From Phycisphaerae bacterium (GTDB lineage Bacteria > Planctomycetota > Phycisphaerae > UBA1845): a stretch of 40,182 nucleotides of DNA. Position 1 is the first letter of the stretch. Each line of letters opens with the position of its first letter. Position numbers and translations under genes: made by a program. The stretch is taken from positions 1-40,182 of the forward strand of contig JAJDDR010000483.1 in assembly GCA_029260255.1 (NCBI GenBank), given 5' to 3'. This document shows, piece by piece, positions 39,355 to 40,182 of this stretch. Under the pieces are notes generated by a model. It searched no databases, was not told the DNA's origin, and was given only the letters and a program-made list of their open reading frames with translations.

Positions 39355-40182
39355 TCACCGGACGGACTGAATCCCCAGAATCGGCACGACGACCACGTAG
39401 GCGACGAGTGTCACCACCGCGACACCCAGCACATTCAGCCACAGGCCAATCCGGCACATTTGGGCGATGGTGATCTCGCCGGAGGAGAAGACGATGGCAT
39501 TGGGAGGCGTCGCAACGGGCAGCATGAACGCGCAACTCGCGGCCATGGCAGCGGGGACGACCAGAAGCAACGGATCGACGCCGAGCCCCGCAGCGATCGC
39601 GGCGAGGATCGGTAGAAACGTCGCGGTCGTCGCGGTGTTGCTGGTGAGTTCGGTAAGGAAGATCACCAACGAGGCCACCAGCAGCGTGACAACCGGCGCG
39701 GGCAGCCCGCCGAGACCGCTGACCGAGTGTCCGAGAAACGCGGCGACACCGGTCGCCTTGACGGCCGACGCCAGACTGAGCCCGCCACCGAAGAGGATGA
39801 GTATGTCCCACGGGAGCTTCCGCGCTTCACGCCAGGTGAGAAGGAACTCACCACGGCGCAAGTCGATCGGGCAGGCGAACAGCAGCAGTGCCGCGCCGAC
39901 CGCGATGCCGGTGTCGGTAAGACCGGCAAGCGGTCGTGTCCCGTCGTCCAACTCGAGCGCGATCAGCAGAGGCCGCGTAATCCACGCACCCGCGGTCAGC
40001 ACGAAGACGATGAGCACCACCACCTCGGCCCGGGTCATCGGACCCTGTGACTCCAGCGCGTCACGGATGATCTTGCGTCCGCCGGGGATGTCGTCGATCT
40101 CGATGGGGAAGAACCAGCGCGTGAGCAGAAGCCACGTGATCGGCAGCATAACGACGACGAGCGGCAGGCCGATCATCATCCA
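39355..40182 (-). CDS. DASS/SLC13-family anion:sodium symporter, partial (runs off window)
   Basis: LTELTSNTATTATFLPILAAIAAGLGVDPLLLVVPAAMAASCAFMLPVATPPNAIVFSSGEITIAQMCRIG. Confidence 0.88.
   Translation of the reverse strand, partial: WMMIGLPLVVVMLPITWLLLTRWFFPIEIDDIPGGRKIIRDALESQGPMTRAEVVVLIVFVLTAGAWITRPLLIALELDDGTRPLAGLTDTGIAVGAALLLFACPIDLRRGEFLLTWREARKLPWDILILFGGGLSLASAVKATGVAAFLGHSVSGLGGLPAPVVTLLVASLVIFLTELTSNTATTATFLPILAAIAAGLGVDPLLLVVPAAMAASCAFMLPVATPPNAIVFSSGEITIAQMCRIGLWLNVLGVAVVTLVAYVVVVPILGIQSVR

Overview
A roughly 40 kb, high-GC bacterial chromosome segment. I infer a Planctomycetota-like source from the dockerin-like and PEP-CTERM surface proteins, DUF1573, STN-domain and DUF115 proteins; no rRNA marker is present to confirm this. 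Recognisable genes: hppA (membrane pyrophosphatase with an unusual soluble insertion), aat, a DUF115/MptE-like protein translationally coupled to a nucleotidyltransferase/radical-SAM-like/SPASM fusion, a PEP-CTERM protein, a beta-helix plus dockerin-like protein split by an in-frame stop, an Hsp70 followed by a J-like/FHA protein, a ~1700 aa secreted dockerin-like protein, a GH26-like hydrolase, rpoD-dnaG (minus strand), a coiled-coil membrane protein, an ECF sigma/anti-sigma/STN operon, a DUF1573 protein, a glycosyltransferase cluster with tandem PMT-like membrane proteins, a spermidine-synthase-like protein and a partial DASS/SLC13 transporter. The strongest unexpected signal is a 131-bp palindromic, non-coding element present in four copies of identical length (3174-3304, 4188-4318 inverted, 26198-26328, 38423-38553). 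Each copy has 13-bp terminal inverted repeats (GGGTGTGACCATT/AATGGTCACACCC) and is flanked by a different perfect 9-bp direct repeat. It is therefore a MITE-like mobile element whose transposase is not in the window; one copy is nested in a decayed transposase just upstream of aat. No CRISPR, rRNA or tRNA was recognised.
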